NCBI GenBank assembly: GCA_018398585.1
Contig: JAGTTD010000008.1
Span: 32,030,156 to 32,094,155, forward strand
DNA: 64,000 nt
Direction of reading: 5' to 3'
DNA from: Simmondsia chinensis
Lineage: Eukaryota > Streptophyta > Magnoliopsida > Caryophyllales > Simmondsiaceae
Shown here: in pieces, positions 34,261-46,099 of the stretch
Numbering within the stretch: position 1 is the first letter of the stretch
Layout: every line of letters starts with the position of its first letter
Notes under the pieces: generated by a model
The model's input: the letters and a program-made list of their open reading frames with translations, nothing else
What the model was told of the DNA's origin: nothing
Databases searched by the model: none
Translations under genes and position numbers: made by a program

Positions 34261-34915
34261 GTGGGTTTTAGGTTAGATAGGGTTTAATGTTATCCAAACC
34301 CGGTCCGACACAAAATTCGGGGCATAAATGACCTGATTTGAGCCTAGCACCCCCTTATTTGAACTCAAGCTCAATAAGAATTATGGAGCTCGAGTAATTC
34401 GAGCCAAGCTTTTAGTAAGCTTTCGAACATTTATTCGAGTTAGGTTCCATTAGATTTTAATATGTTTGATACTCGGTTTGATTAGATTTTGGTTTGTTTG
34501 ATACTAGGCTTGGCTCCACTGTTAGCCTAATCGATTTGATTCAAGCTTGTTATTAAGCTGAGTCAAGCTCGCTATTAAGCCGCATCGAGCTCATGACTAA
34601 GCCGAGTTTGTTTTCGTGTTGAGCACAGTATCGAGCCAATCTATTCAAGTTATTATCGAGCAATTATTGTACCATTTTAGAGCTAATATTAACTATTAAC
34701 GAGCCCATAATGAGCTCTTAACGAGTTTTTAACAAGATTAAATGAGCCCTTAACAAGCCCTTATCAATTTGTAAACGCAAAAAATTCTAGCATTCTATTC
34801 AAATTCAACTCAATAAGTTATTGGGCCCTCATATAAAACACAGGTGAGCCATAAGTCGATTTCAAATACAAGTAGCTAGTCAAAATTTTAGTTTGTTTAC
34901 ACCCCTATCCAATAT
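34261..34915. repeat. Dispersed GAGCC/AGCTCG-rich repeat, copy 2
   Basis: Words such as GAGCTCGAGTAATTCGAGCC, AAGCTGAGTCAAGCTC and ACGAGCCC fill the segment, which ends TTTGTTTACACCCCTATCC. This is the same terminal word (TTTACACCCC) as the other family members. Left boundary approximate. Confidence 0.5.
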
Positions 34916-35629
34916 CCATTTATCATACATCCAAATCCAAATCCAAATCCATTTAGAATAGCCATTTTTTACATCCAAATTCATCATAAAAAGTTCAAGT
35001 TTGATGAATATCCAACGAATCAGAATCGAGTTTTCATCCCTACATATCATACATGATAGTGTTCTTCATTTTTTTTATTTTTTATTTTTTCGGATAATTG
35101 ATAGTGTTCTTCATTAGTTCCATAATAATATATATGTCACTGTGTTTATCAATGTTGGCAACCATAAAGATGTGCTCTTACATATCTATAAGTTGATACA
35201 TTGATATAACAAAACTATTATGTAACAATTAAACAGGTAATTGTCTCTGAGTTATTTAATAAATAACAGATTCAGGTCAATTGCCCTTTTCCTTTTTTTT
35301 TTTTTTTTTTTTTTTTAAACTTGTTAGATGAAAAGAACATGAAAATAACACAACATAATACACTTATCACCCCCTGGGAGGTCTTGACAATTTCGAGGCC
35401 CCAAGTGAGTTTCGAATAGGTCATTTATATATAACGACATGTCTTAACAACATAATAGTAATATAACAAAAATTCTAACTTTAAAACTTCTTAATATGAA
35501 CAATTGCAACTTTGAAAACAACTAAATTTTAGGGCTTTTAAAATTTGGGGGTCTCAAACAGTTGCTTGAACTGTTTTGGGTTATGTCCAATCTCGATAAG
35601 CCTTAATGGCATGAAATTTTGTACAGAGG

Positions 35630-36195
35630 GCCGTAACTGAGTTAAGTCGAGTTGACTATCTCAGTAGTGGACTCGAACTCGATTAACTATATAGATAGTT
35701 GAAATCAAACTCGAGCTTGAGTAGAGTATTAAATTTTGCTCAAACTCGTACTTTATAAACTATTCAAGTATTTGATTGAACTTGAATATTCGTTTATTAC
35801 GTATATTAAGGTTCAATATATTTGATAAATTATAATATTATTCCTTATATTCGACCATTGTTTATGCTCAATTTGGTTATGCGATTATTGCTTGCACTAT
35901 ATTTTAACCCAATAAAACTACAAATCACTGATATTTTAACACTCAATTCCATGGTTGAGCACATCAAAAGAGTAATTATCAAGTGCAACTCGAGTACCAA
36001 ACGAAACCAAATAGCCAGTCGAGTACTGATTTGAGTAAATAATAGAATATTAGTCGAGTATTAAACTACTCGACTCCTACTCGTTTACTAATCAAGTATG
36101 CTTTCATAATCGAATTCAAACAAAGTTAATTGGAATTTGAGTCAAGTTTTATCTGAACTATTCTGAGCGGCTCGAATCACTTACATCCCTATTTG
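35630..36195. repeat. Dispersed CTCGA/GAGTCGAG-rich repeat, copy 3
   Basis: Degenerate words CGAGTTGACTATCTC, ACTCGAGCTTGAGTAGAG, AGTCGAGTATTAAACTACTCG. It ends GCTCGAATCACTTACATCCC, the family-type terminus. Non-coding. Confidence 0.45.
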
Positions 36196-36354
36196 TAGAT
36201 AATAAAATGAGACAATAAAAATCTTGGAAATTGTCAGGTAATGCATGTGAGTGAATCTCATGTTGGTTATCAGAGGTTTATCTGGCCCATCACTATCTAT
36301 ATTAGAGCCAAATTGCACATGATGGGTTTCTTTGTACATATTTTTTATCTTATT

Positions 36355-36428
36355 AGGGTAAGGCTGCATATATCATATCCCTCCTAGATCCTGCACAAAC
36401 GGGAGCCCTTAAGGCACTAGGACTTTGT
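36355..36428 (+). mobile_element. Short RTE-type tail insertion
   Basis: GGGTAAGGCTGCATATATCA, then CCTCCTAGATCCTGCAC and GGGAGCCCTTAAGGCACTAG GACTTTGTT. This matches the last 75 bases of the RTE LINE at 56.3-56.4 kb in order, but the triplet tail has decayed and no target duplication was identified. Confidence 0.6.
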
Positions 36429-37068
36429 TTAGATAGTTCTAGGATTTTTTGTGCTCATCTCCTTTTAGAACATCTACAGCTATAATCACCTCAAATTTGT
36501 TAATTCATTTACTTCAGTACAGATTATTAGTAAAACTGTTTCTTTTCTCACCGAACCAGCTCTACCGTGATCATGTTCGACAATGGGCACTTCCCTTTGT
36601 TTGACTTTGATTATGTTACGCAATTAGACTATGGGATGTGTGACCTTGTACTTTTATTTTGTTTTAGCTTTTTGGTGTTCCTCTTGGGAAATCTATGTAC
36701 TCGAGGATTTATTCTTTTTCTAACTTAATTTTATAAATATATATAAGATTTACATTTGATTTATTTAAAATGGACGCTGAAATTTATAAGATCATGTCGG
36801 GAAATGTTTTCTTTCCTAAGAAGGAAAGTAATACCTTTCTTCCTTTTAAGATCGGTTTCTTTTTCAAATAAGAAATGATTTTACTTTTACTTCAAGTAAT
36901 TATTGCTATTATTTATGTAAAAGAATAATAAAAATGGAAAGAAAAACGATTTTGCAAAACCTTCCTCTCTATGTGTGTATGTACGTATGCAGAGTCGGAT
37001 ATAAACCAAAGCAATTGCTTAGTGCCCTCAAATTTTAGGGGTGTGGTTTTTAAAGAGTCATTTGTTAA
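36429..37068. other. Intergenic DNA without gene
   Basis: T-rich segment at 36,540-36,740 resembles a LINE 3' tail (ends TTCTTTTTCTAACTTAATTTT) but is not diagnostic. Nothing else recognised. Confidence 0.3.
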
Positions 37069-37357
37069 TGTTAAATATAAATCCAATTATAGGCCTTCAC
37101 CCTCAACTTAAGCTTTTAAGAGAGTTAATTCCTTGACATGGCATTAGAGCCAAATTGACCAAAAGGTCACGAGTTTGTATCTCAAAATTCCCACTTTATA
37201 TTAACATAATTTAAACAGAAGGTATGAGATGAGCTTGTGTAGTGTCCAAGCTTCAAGCCCAAACGGACATTTGCATGAGGGAGCATATTAGAATATAAAA
37301 CCAATCATGGGCATTCATCCATTAGCTTAAATTTTTGAGAGAGTTGGTTCCTTGATA
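37069..37357 (+). mobile_element. TRIM (miniature LTR retrotransposon), copy 1
   Basis: A 289-bp element with two LTRs of about 70 bp (37,069-37,138 and 37,286-37,357), each ending GTT..TTCCTTGACA-like. A primer-binding site TGGCATTAGAGCC follows the first LTR directly, and a purine run GAGGGAGCA precedes the second. A 5-bp target duplication GTTAA flanks it (37,064-37,068 and 37,358-37,362). There is no coding sequence. It must have been copied by enzymes of an autonomous LTR element. Confidence 0.8.
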
Positions 37358-37849
37358 GTTAATATTAATAAGTTTTATTAAATTTTTATAATTTATTCAA
37401 TTATGTTGTATTTCTAAAAAAATTTTATTATATATAAAGTACCCCATTTGAAACTTTTCCTTTGGGCTCCGAAAATGTCAAGAAGATCCTATATATATGA
37501 TATTATTATTTAAATTAATTTTTATTAATATCAAAACAACGGTAAATATTCTAATTATCATTGTCATTATAAAATTAAGTTGATCTAGCGATATATAACA
37601 ACAATAGGGTGCCAATAAATAATAATTAAATAGCTAATTAACTTTCACAACGGAGCGAATGGTAGGAGTATTAACATATTCATTTAGCATGTGATGGTCT
37701 TAATTAGGGTTAAACAAGCCTCATTTCTTTACAATTAATTAGATGCCACTCAATCTCATTGGAATGCACCATTTTTCCTGGATGCCAAATTCAAATCTGC
37801 GTTCCAGGGTTGGCCAACTGCCATCGCAATTACTACAACAAAAAAGGGC

Positions 37850-38004
37850 AATTCTCGGCGCATAATTATTGGCGTTTATACAAACGTCGAGAAATCTCGG
37901 CGTTTAAATACGTCGAGACAAAGCGTCGAAAATTCTCGACGATTTTAAACGACGAAAAAAATATCGGCGTTTATAAGCGCCGAGATTCTCGCCGGGTATA
38001 TATA
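37850..38004 (+). promoter_or_regulatory. CACTA subterminal repeats followed by a TATA box
   Basis: Units such as TCTCGGCGTTTAAATACGTCGAGA-type inverted words (8-bp arms, short loop) are repeated several times, then GGGTATATATACC near 37,995-38,006. CT-rich, intron-bearing 5' leader sequence follows up to the transposase ATG. In En/Spm elements the subterminal repeats bind the TNPA-type protein and overlap the promoter; that role here is inferred from position. Confidence 0.6.
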
Positions 38005-38862
38005 CCTCGAACAAACCCGAACCCTCATTTTCTCGCGCTCTCACCGTCGTCTCTCACCCCCACCTCCCGCAAACCCTAACCCTCGTCTCTCACCCTCATC
38101 CTCGCAAAGCACGTTCGTCTTTCACCCTCACCCGATTTCCAACCGCGTCGCCTCTCACCGTCGCCGCCCGCGTTCTCCTCTCACCGTCGCCGCCCGCGTT
38201 CGCCTCTCACCGTCGCCGCCAGCATTCGTCTCTCACCCTCACCTTCCGATTTCACAGTTGCTCTTGCTTTGTTGTGAGTATGTGATTTCCTTGCCCTAGT
38301 TTCGGTTTTTATTTTTATTGGACTGCTTATTCTTCTACAAGTGTTAAATCATTTGAGTTGGTTGAAGTAGTTTTATTATAGTTTTGTATTATCGCCGTTT
38401 CACACTTTCCCCTGCTTCATGCGCATCCTTAATGCTATGGTTCGAATGATTCTATCGTTGCATCTCATCATTTGAATTGATTAATACAAAAAATTGTTGT
38501 TTTGACGAAATTCTTGTGTTACTGTGTTTGATTGATGTTTAAAATTATGTGTTGGTGGCGCTTGTGAGTTCAATTTGTTAATGTCAGGGAGATTAGATAT
38601 CGATTTCATAATTTTTAAATTTGGAAAAATAAAACTTTGTTGCTGTATCCCTTGTTTAGATGGATCCTTCACATTAGAGGATTAAAATTGATTATAAGGA
38701 ACTCATATATCTTACTTTAATTTCTAACTTCTCCTAAGTCCCATTAATTATTTGTTTTTGTATTTGTATATATTTTGATTGGTTGATTAAATATTTGTCT
38801 TATGAACTCTATCTTTTTTCAATTTTTAGGTAATTTGATTGCACTACTTAATATTTAAAAAT

Positions 38863-41800
38863 ATGGATACAAGTTGGATCACGCAACCAAGGATTAGTCA
38901 AGCTTATATTGATGGTGTCATTGAATTCATTAAGTTGGCTAAAGAAAACCTTATATAAGGAAAAACTCGATGTCCATGTAATAAATGCAAAGTAGCCAAA
39001 TGGTTCTCATTAGAAGATGTGGAATATTATATCCTTTTTAAGGGTTTTTGGCCAAAGTATAAGAAATGAATTTTTCATGAAAAAGAAGATATTGTTCAAC
39101 AATTGAGATGCAATAGTCAAACATCTACCAATAATAATGAGGGAAGGGCCATAGGTCGAGATGATATTGGGGATTACTACGAGAAAGTATCGGAGTTGAT
39201 ATTCCTCCCTCCACAAGTCAACCCCATTTGTCTGATGAACATGATTGGTCGGACCAAGTTCCTCTTTAACAACCCAACCAATCTCCTGAGGAGAAAGCCA
39301 AGTATAAGAAGATATTGGAAGCTTCTAATGAAGAACTATATCCAGGCTGTAGCGCATTCTCCAAATTGTCATTTCTTTTGCACTTGTTTCACTTGAAATG
39401 TATGCATAGTTGGTCTGCTGAGTCCTTCACGATGTTGCTAAGACTTCTTGTTGATGCATTTTCCCAAATTATGGTATTTCCATCATCTTATTGTGAAGCT
39501 CAGAAAATGATCAATGAGTTGGGTATTGGATATGAAAAGATTCATGCTTGTCCAAATAATTGTATGTTGTATTGGGGTGAAATGTCTGAAAAAGAGAGTT
39601 GTCATACATGCGGTACCTCAAGATGGAAGATAGTTAAGGGTAAGGAAGATGACCGTTGTAGTGATGAAACTATGTCAACCAAGAAAGGAGAGCCCGCTAA
39701 GGTTATGCGGTAATTTTCTTTGATTTCAAGGCTCAAAAGATTATACATGTCATCTAAAATAGCCGAAGATATGAGATGGCATGAGATAGACCGTTTGAAG
39801 GATGGGAAATTAAGGCATCCTGCAGATGGCTTAGCTTGGAGGGCATTTGATGCTCGGTATCCGGAGTTTTCTTCAGATCCTCGTAGTGTTAGGCTTGGTC
39901 TTGCTAGTGACGGCTTCAATCCGTACCGTCTTATGAATACTACTTATAGTAAATGGCCAGTGGTGTTGACCCTGTACAACTTGCCCCCTTGGCTATGTAT
40001 GAAGCAATCATCATTTATTCTTTCTTCGATTATTCCTGGGAAATCGTGCCCTGGACTTGACATTGATGTGTACCTACAACCATTGCTGCATGAGTTGAAA
40101 TTGTTATGGGAAGGTATTGATGCATATGATGCCTATAGTGGACAAAACTTTAGGATGCAAGGGGCTATAATGTGGACTATCAATGACTTTCCTGCATATG
40201 CTATGTTGTCTGGTTGGAGTACAAAGGGCTACACAGCTTGTCCTTATTGCACTGAACATACACATTCTTATAAGTTTGGGGGCAAGATTTGCTATAATGG
40301 ACACCGTAAATGGTTACCTAATAATCACCCTTTTCGATCTCAGAGTCAATTGTTTGATGGGACAATGGAGTGTGCTTGTGCTCCTACTCCGGCATCAGGG
40401 ACCGATATCTTGAAAGCACAAGAACAAGTTCGTTACAAGTACGGAAAAACCCAAAAGACTAGTAAGAAGAAAAGAGAAAGGCACCACATAGACAGTTCAA
40501 TAGAAAGAATGGACAATGAGGAAGTGCTTTGGAAGAAAAAAAGCATATTTTTTGACTTGCCATATTGGGAGTACAATCTCCTTCGACATAATCTAGATGT
40601 CATGCCCATAGAGAAAAATGTGTGTGATAATGTTCTAGGGACGCTATTACATATGGAGAGAAAGACTAGAGATGATGAAAAGGCAAGAAGGGCCCTTGAA
40701 GAAAGGAACATAAAGCCACATTTTTGGCTACAACCTCGTCATAATAGAGATCCGTACATGCCTCCATCTTCTTACTATATGTCTTCAAATGATAAAGAAC
40801 GGTTTCTAAGAGTTCTACAGAAACTTAGGGTCCCAGATGGATATGGATCTAACATCTCTAGATGTGTGAAGTTGAAACAAAGAAAACTCTTAAACCTTAA
40901 GAGTCATGACAACCATGTTCTTATGCAAGATATTCTTCCTGTAGCTTTACGAGCATCCAATGCCACACAAGTCATTGAGTTGCTTTCAGACTTGTCTTCC
41001 TTTTTCAAATACTTGTGTTCTACGACCCTCGACCCAAATATGCTCGATCTTCAACAATCGAACATTATTCTTACACTTTGTGAGATGGAGATGGAATTTC
41101 TACCTACATTTTTCACAGTCATGGTTCATCTACTAATTCATTTAGTAGAGGAGGCTAAGCTTGGTGGGCCTGTTCACTATAGATGGATGTATCCGATTGA
41201 AAGGTTAGCCGATAATGCTTCATTTACTTTTATCTGTCATATTTGGCATCCAGTAATTGATCTCACTTGTTATTTATATTGATGTAATAAAGGTATTTGT
41301 CCCATTTGAAAGCATACGTAAGTAACCAAGCGTGGCCAGAAGGGTCTATTGCTGAAGGCTACATCATGGAGGAGACTATTACATTTTATTCTAGATACTT
41401 AGAAGGTGCTACGACCATTTTTAATAGACCCAAAAGAAATGATGATAATGGTTCAAGTATGGGTAAATACTTGTTAAAGTCTGGGGGTTGTGCAATTGGA
41501 AAAGAGAAAATTGTTCGCCTTGATATGAGAAGTAAGAAACAAGCGCATCGTTATGTGCTACTCCAGCTAGATGAAATCAAGGAACTTCGTGAGTAAGTGT
41601 TAATAGAAGCAACTTTGTCAATATTAACTATTTTTGTTCAACCTGCTAATAATTTCCTTATTATAGTGAATTTTTAAGTGAAAAACGACGAGCATATTTC
41701 CATAGAGGTCGATCTAATGCAACATTAGAAAATCCGTGGATTGTTGAAGAGTTTTCTGAGTGGCTTCAAAACCAGGTTAGTATATTTTATTCGATGTTGA

Positions 41801-42334
41801 AGTTGATATTATATATTCATCATTAATTTTGATACTACCTTTTATTCTATTAAGGTGCACAAAATTGATGCAACTACCGAAGAAGGCCGATTGAGAAGGG
41901 CTTTAGCTGGAGGGCTAAATCAGTATGCTAAAAGAATGAAGGGCTTTGTCCTTAATGCATACAAGTTTCATACAGAAGATCGTGAACGCTATATGAGGAC
42001 ACAAAATTCTGGGGTCATGGTCGTAGCTGATGGACAAGTTTACTATGGCAAATTGACAAACATATATGAACTAGACTATTATGGGAGTTATAAAGTTGTC
42101 ATTTTTCGTTGTGATTGGGTAGATATAAATAAGGGCTTAAGAACATTTAGAAATGATGGTGCTTGTGTGAACTTCTCTAAGTTGATGCATACGGGTCGAT
42201 TGTTGAAAGATGATCCATTTGTCATCTCATCTCAAGCAAAGCAAGTTTTCTATATTCAAGATAAGATGCAAAAGGGATGGTATCATTTCATTAAGACTAA
42301 ACCTAGGGACTTGTATGATCTAGGCAAGATTTGA
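38863..42334 (+). pseudogene. TNP2-like CACTA transposase (broken)
   Basis: Would cut and paste the element. From ATG 38,863 it opens with the transposase-associated domain (MDTSWITQPRISQAYIDGV, RCPCNKCK). The TNP2 core follows (CPNNCMLYW, RFDARYPEFSSD-like text, DFPAYAMLSGWSTKGYTACPYC). DUF4218 is next (HLVEEAKLGGPVHYRWMYPIER, then YLSHLKAYVSNQAWPEGSI after an intron), and DUF4216 comes last (GVMVVADGQVYYGKL, VVIFRCDWVD). Exons inferred from GT/AG sites and reading frame: 38,863-41,203, 41,293-41,592, 41,667-41,775, 41,855-42,334. Damage: in-frame TAA at 38,956, TGA at 39,067, a 1-base shift near 39,220, TAA at 39,268 and TAA at 39,711 (Tyr to stop in MRYFSL). It cannot make full-length protein. 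Confidence 0.9.
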
Positions 42335-42551
42335 TCTTTATTTTTTTAGAGTTGTGAAATAATGTTACGTGTTGTTTCATTTTGTCCATGTATGTTAGTT
42401 TTCTTTTGTACGTGTTGTTTCATTTTGTCCATGATCTTTGTTTCATTATTGATTATTTATTTTACGGAACATATTTGCTTCTCATTTTATTTTTGTAAGT
42501 TCTATTATACATCTACTAATTCTTTTGTTTTTGGAAAAGCGTAGATTCACA

Positions 42552-45153
42552 ATGAGGAGGTTTTTTAGAAGTGGCAAATCAGTGCAGTCCTCAACAGCAA
42601 CACCGAAACATGAAGGAGGTGATGACAGTCAGCCAAGACCGTCAACATCTCAAGCAGAGGGACCAGTGAGGGAAGCTGGTGTTTGGTCCACTGACGTGCC
42701 ATTTGTTGAGAGGGAGTTACTTCAACTTATCGGTAAATATTTTCAATTTTATAGCATTAAGTATGGTAATAATTTTTCAATCAATTAGAAAAGTAATAGT
42801 ATATCTTAATCGTTAATAGATTGCCAAGGTAACTTGAGTACCTTAAGGACGATACCAGTTAAGGAAGTATGGCATCTTCCTGAAGGTATAAGAATTTTTG
42901 TGCGGTTCAATGACCTACGCCAACCAATTAGAAAGGGCGGCGATTTGTTGATCTGGTTTATTGGAGAGGTTGCAAAAACGGGACGGTTTTGTCCGCTCGG
43001 AGTAAGAGATTGGCGTATGATGAATGACCAGTACAAAGCTGAAGCTATTGAGGTTATTCGAGTAAGTATTATTTGTGTCTGAAGTTTACTTTATATATAT
43101 GATATAATATATATGTCTGAAATTTTTAAACTTTATCATTGTATTAATTAAGGTTTTATACTCTTAATTGTGTTAATTTAATTCAATAGTATAATTGACA
43201 ATAGGTTCTTCTATCAAATTTTACTGTTTGAGTGAAATTTGGATATAGCACTGAAATGTGGTTGCTCTCTTACTAGTACAACTAGTGCTTTATGCCTTCT
43301 TACTATTCCCTTGCCTTTTTGTGACATTATTGTTGGATTTTATGTTTTAGGGGAAATTTTCAATGCCCAGTGATGTATTAATTGATAAATCAATACTACA
43401 GCATCTTAGCAAAATGTGGAGGGGTTATAAGACGAGCTTGAAAGTGCAATATTGCCAAGGGAACAAAACTGAGGTTGAAGTTACTGCAACAGTGCCACGA
43501 GGAGTTAATTGTGACCAATGGATAACTTTGGTACATTTTTGGTTTTCTCCACAAGGCAAGGTAAAACAATTTCTTTTTAAGTAATTTTTGATTGGTCAAA
43601 AAGGGGGAAGCAGATTGATATTAATTATGAATGTAAAGTTTTTCTTCGATTGATGTTGATTTCCAATGTCAGGAGAAGAGTAAATGCGGCAAAGAAGCAC
43701 ATGCCAAGCAGAATCAGTTTCACACAACTGGTTCAACAAGTTATGCGAATAAAAGAGATAGTTTTGTAAGGACTTCAGTATATGTTTAGTGTATTATTAC
43801 TATCTACCTGTTAAATTAGTTAAGACTTATGTTGACGTGTTGATTGTAGGAAATTAACAGAGGGAGGAAGCCCACCAGTATAGAGTTTTACCAGGAAACT
43901 CATACCAGGAAAAGTGGTGGCTTTTTTGAGAACACAGTTTCACAAGAATTTATGGTGGGTTTTATTATTATCTCACAATTCTTTTAATTTAAATGTATTT
44001 AATATCTTTTTCTCTTCTTTGTAGGATATAGCTAGAAAAATAGTTGAGGCTCGACTTGAATCTTCTTCCAGACCTCGATCAGAAATCGAGGAGGAAGTAT
44101 TTGCAGAGCTAATGTATGAACAGGAAAATCCGGGCTATCGAGCGGTAGGCTATGGATTTGGCGTGAAGAGGAGTGATATATACGGAGTCAGGGGTGAACT
44201 AAAGAAAAAGGGACTCGACCGTACTGGTGATCATGTCAAATTACAAAATATGAAAATAGAATTGGCCAATGTAAAGCAGCAAATGAGAAGGCTCCTACCC
44301 ATCTATGATGCTGTTTCTTCTGGCCAAACATCATATGAAATGATAGCAGAAGGTCGAGCAATTATTACTGCGGTTGCTGATCCGGTAAGATAATCTATTT
44401 AATTTGTATTTGTTTGTACTATAATGCAAATAATTGCCTTTCTAATCCTTTGTAAATAATAAAATTGATGATGTGAATGATTGAGACAAAAGGCGGCATT
44501 GGGGTTGGTACTTTTGGGAAGCTATATGAATTTACCATGTGAAGCAAAATTTTGGATCAGATATGCTTGTCTTGCTGCTTGATAAGATGGTTTGGTTTTT
44601 GGATGTTTTGACACTTCTTCTACTAAATCTTTTCTCTAATATCTTCATTGATAATCCTCTTTCAATTTTTCCCATATGAGGAATAGCCTAACTTTAGACA
44701 ACAAGATATAATTTGAATCATGTGTGTTGTGCTTTGCAAGATGTGGCAGAGAGTGGAATCTCATGTGCTATATTGTCGCCTTAAGATGTTGCAGACTCTT
44801 CATTTGCTTCAAGCACATACTAGATAGAAATGAGGATGGAGGGCAAGCTAAATAGGTGGCAATCACATGATATGGAAGTCATGAGATGCAGCACAACCTA
44901 GGCCTCCCTCTATCTACTCCTACTTCCCTTCCAAAAGGGATTGTGGACACTTGAGGGTTGACGGGTTCCGATAAATGATTTCATGTGCTCATTGTTATTG
45001 ATTTATGTGATAGTAAACTAGTAGATTGATATTTTATACATAAGTAATGTTATTATTGTATTGTCTATACAGGGTAGAGATGAATCGGGATCAGATGACG
45101 GTGAACCCTCAAATTTTTTTGCATCTCCAAGCACGCCAAGCTCATTCGGTTGA
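42552..45153 (+). CDS. Transposase_24 (Ptta/En/Spm, TNPA-like) protein, apparently intact
   Basis: Seven exons inferred from consistent GT/AG junctions: 42,552-42,732; 42,820-43,061; 43,351-43,560; 43,673-43,765; 43,850-43,954; 44,025-44,384; 45,073-45,153. Together they give an open frame of 423 codons with no stop. The second exon carries the IPVKEVWHLPEGIRIFVRFN-type start of the domain. Exons 5-6 carry the plant Transposase_24 signature (RRKPTSIEFYQETHTRK-like, then EEVFAELMYEQENPGYRAVG and YGFGVKRSDIYG). Exon 6 ends in a probable coiled coil (LQNMKIELANVKQQMRRLL). In CACTA elements this second protein binds the subterminal repeats and assists excision. No upstream promoter is obvious; it lies 217 bp after the transposase stop and may be made by alternative splicing of one transcript. 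Confidence 0.85.
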
Positions 45154-45368
45154 TTGATATATTTGTGAAGAATGTACTTGACTAAGTTAGCATTGTATAT
45201 ATATATTTTTTTGGTTATTAGATTAATTATGTTGATATTTGGAGTGGAAAAAATCTCAAATTTTGTATTGAACTATCGAAGTACATTGACAATGTTGTAA
45301 TATTTTGATCGTCGAATTCGGAATCTTATGAAAAATTTATCAGTTTAGTTGATATTTTTTTATTAAGT

Positions 45369-45375
45369 AATTTTG

Positions 45376-45415
<40 letters not shown>

Positions 45416-45420
45416 AAAAA
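45369..45420. repeat. (TA)n(TG)n microsatellite inside the CACTA 3' region
   Basis: TATATA followed by GTGTGTGTGT dinucleotides. It generates spurious open frames on both strands. Confidence 0.85.
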
Positions 45421-45658
45421 TATGCACAAATAAATAGGCAATACAGGCTGTTTGTAAAATGTCCATGCCAAGAAGTAAAAATAGGGTATTTAAAAAACTC
45501 AAAAAATCTCGACAATAAAAAACGCCGAAAAATATCGGCACTCTCGGCGCTTTTATTTTTCGGCGTTTTCTTTCTCGGCGCTTTTTTGCGCCGAGAATTC
45601 CAAAAAAAAGGGCCGAGAATTACCCTTTTTTGTTGTAGTGAATTATTGGGACAATCCG

Positions 45659-45696
<38 letters not shown>

Positions 45697-45757
45697 GACT
45701 TAATTTTATAAATACTATTCTATTTTTGCTTTTTTGCTTTTTGGGATCGAAGGTTCT

Positions 45758-45812
45758 GGGGTAAGGCTGCCCGCAGCCTTTTAGGCATTGAGTTTGTTGT
45801 TGTTATTGTGTG
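45758..45812 (+). mobile_element. Short RTE-type tail insertion
   Basis: GGGGTAAGGCTGCCCGCAGC, then CTTTTAGGCATTGAGTTTG and TTG repeats. This is the terminal 50 bases of the RTE/SINE family with its triplet tail. Target duplication not identified. Confidence 0.6.
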
Positions 45813-45913
45813 TGTATAGATGTATCCGTGTGTGTGTATGGTTCTTTTTTAATTAAAGATGATTATTTGTTGTCAACTTTTAAGACAAAAATACCTTTAA
45901 AAGGCATTGTATT

Positions 45914-46057
45914 TGAAAGAATAATGAAGAACCCACTAAATGATGGGAGCCCTCTCATATATTTATAGGAGAGAAGTACAGTGGAAGTTTTACATAGGCC
46001 CTAGGCCCAGATGGCCTAATATACAAATATTAATAACCTATACATTATATTCTAACA
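45914..46057 (-). repeat. 3' LTR of copia element 5
   Basis: 144 bp, TG...CA ends (TGTTAGAATATAATG ... TTATTCTTTCA, minus strand). Contains the TATA-like TCCTATAAATATATGAG. Paired with 49,708-49,851. Confidence 0.9.
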
Positions 46058-46099
46058 TCCCCCCTCAATCGAAGCAGGAGATAAACGAATGCGAAAATT

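Larger units (their letters stand above)
37831..45640 (+). mobile_element. CACTA (En/Spm) DNA transposon, complete ends
   Basis: A 7,810-bp element with inverted termini CACTACAACAAAAAAGGGTAATTCTCGG (right end, complement; the left end reads TACTACAACAAAAAAGGGC, the first base mutated from C to T). It is flanked by the 3-bp duplication AAT (37,828-37,830; 45,641-45,643), as expected for CACTA elements. Subterminal repeats with the words TCTCGGCG and CGTCGAGA occupy 37,850-37,995 and 45,505-45,625. Two genes are carried: a TNP2-like transposase (38,863-42,334, broken) and a Transposase_24-type gene (42,552-45,153, open). Confidence 0.93.

Noticed and set aside
37100..37200. tRNA-derived SINE (sequence GGTCACGAGTTTGTATCTC resembles a B box)
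   Set aside because: The flanking 70-bp direct repeats, PBS and 5-bp TSD fit a TRIM much better.
45326..45711. Frames rich in His-Thr or Tyr-Ile repeats
   Set aside because: Translations of the (TG)n/(TA)n microsatellite in the CACTA 3' region.
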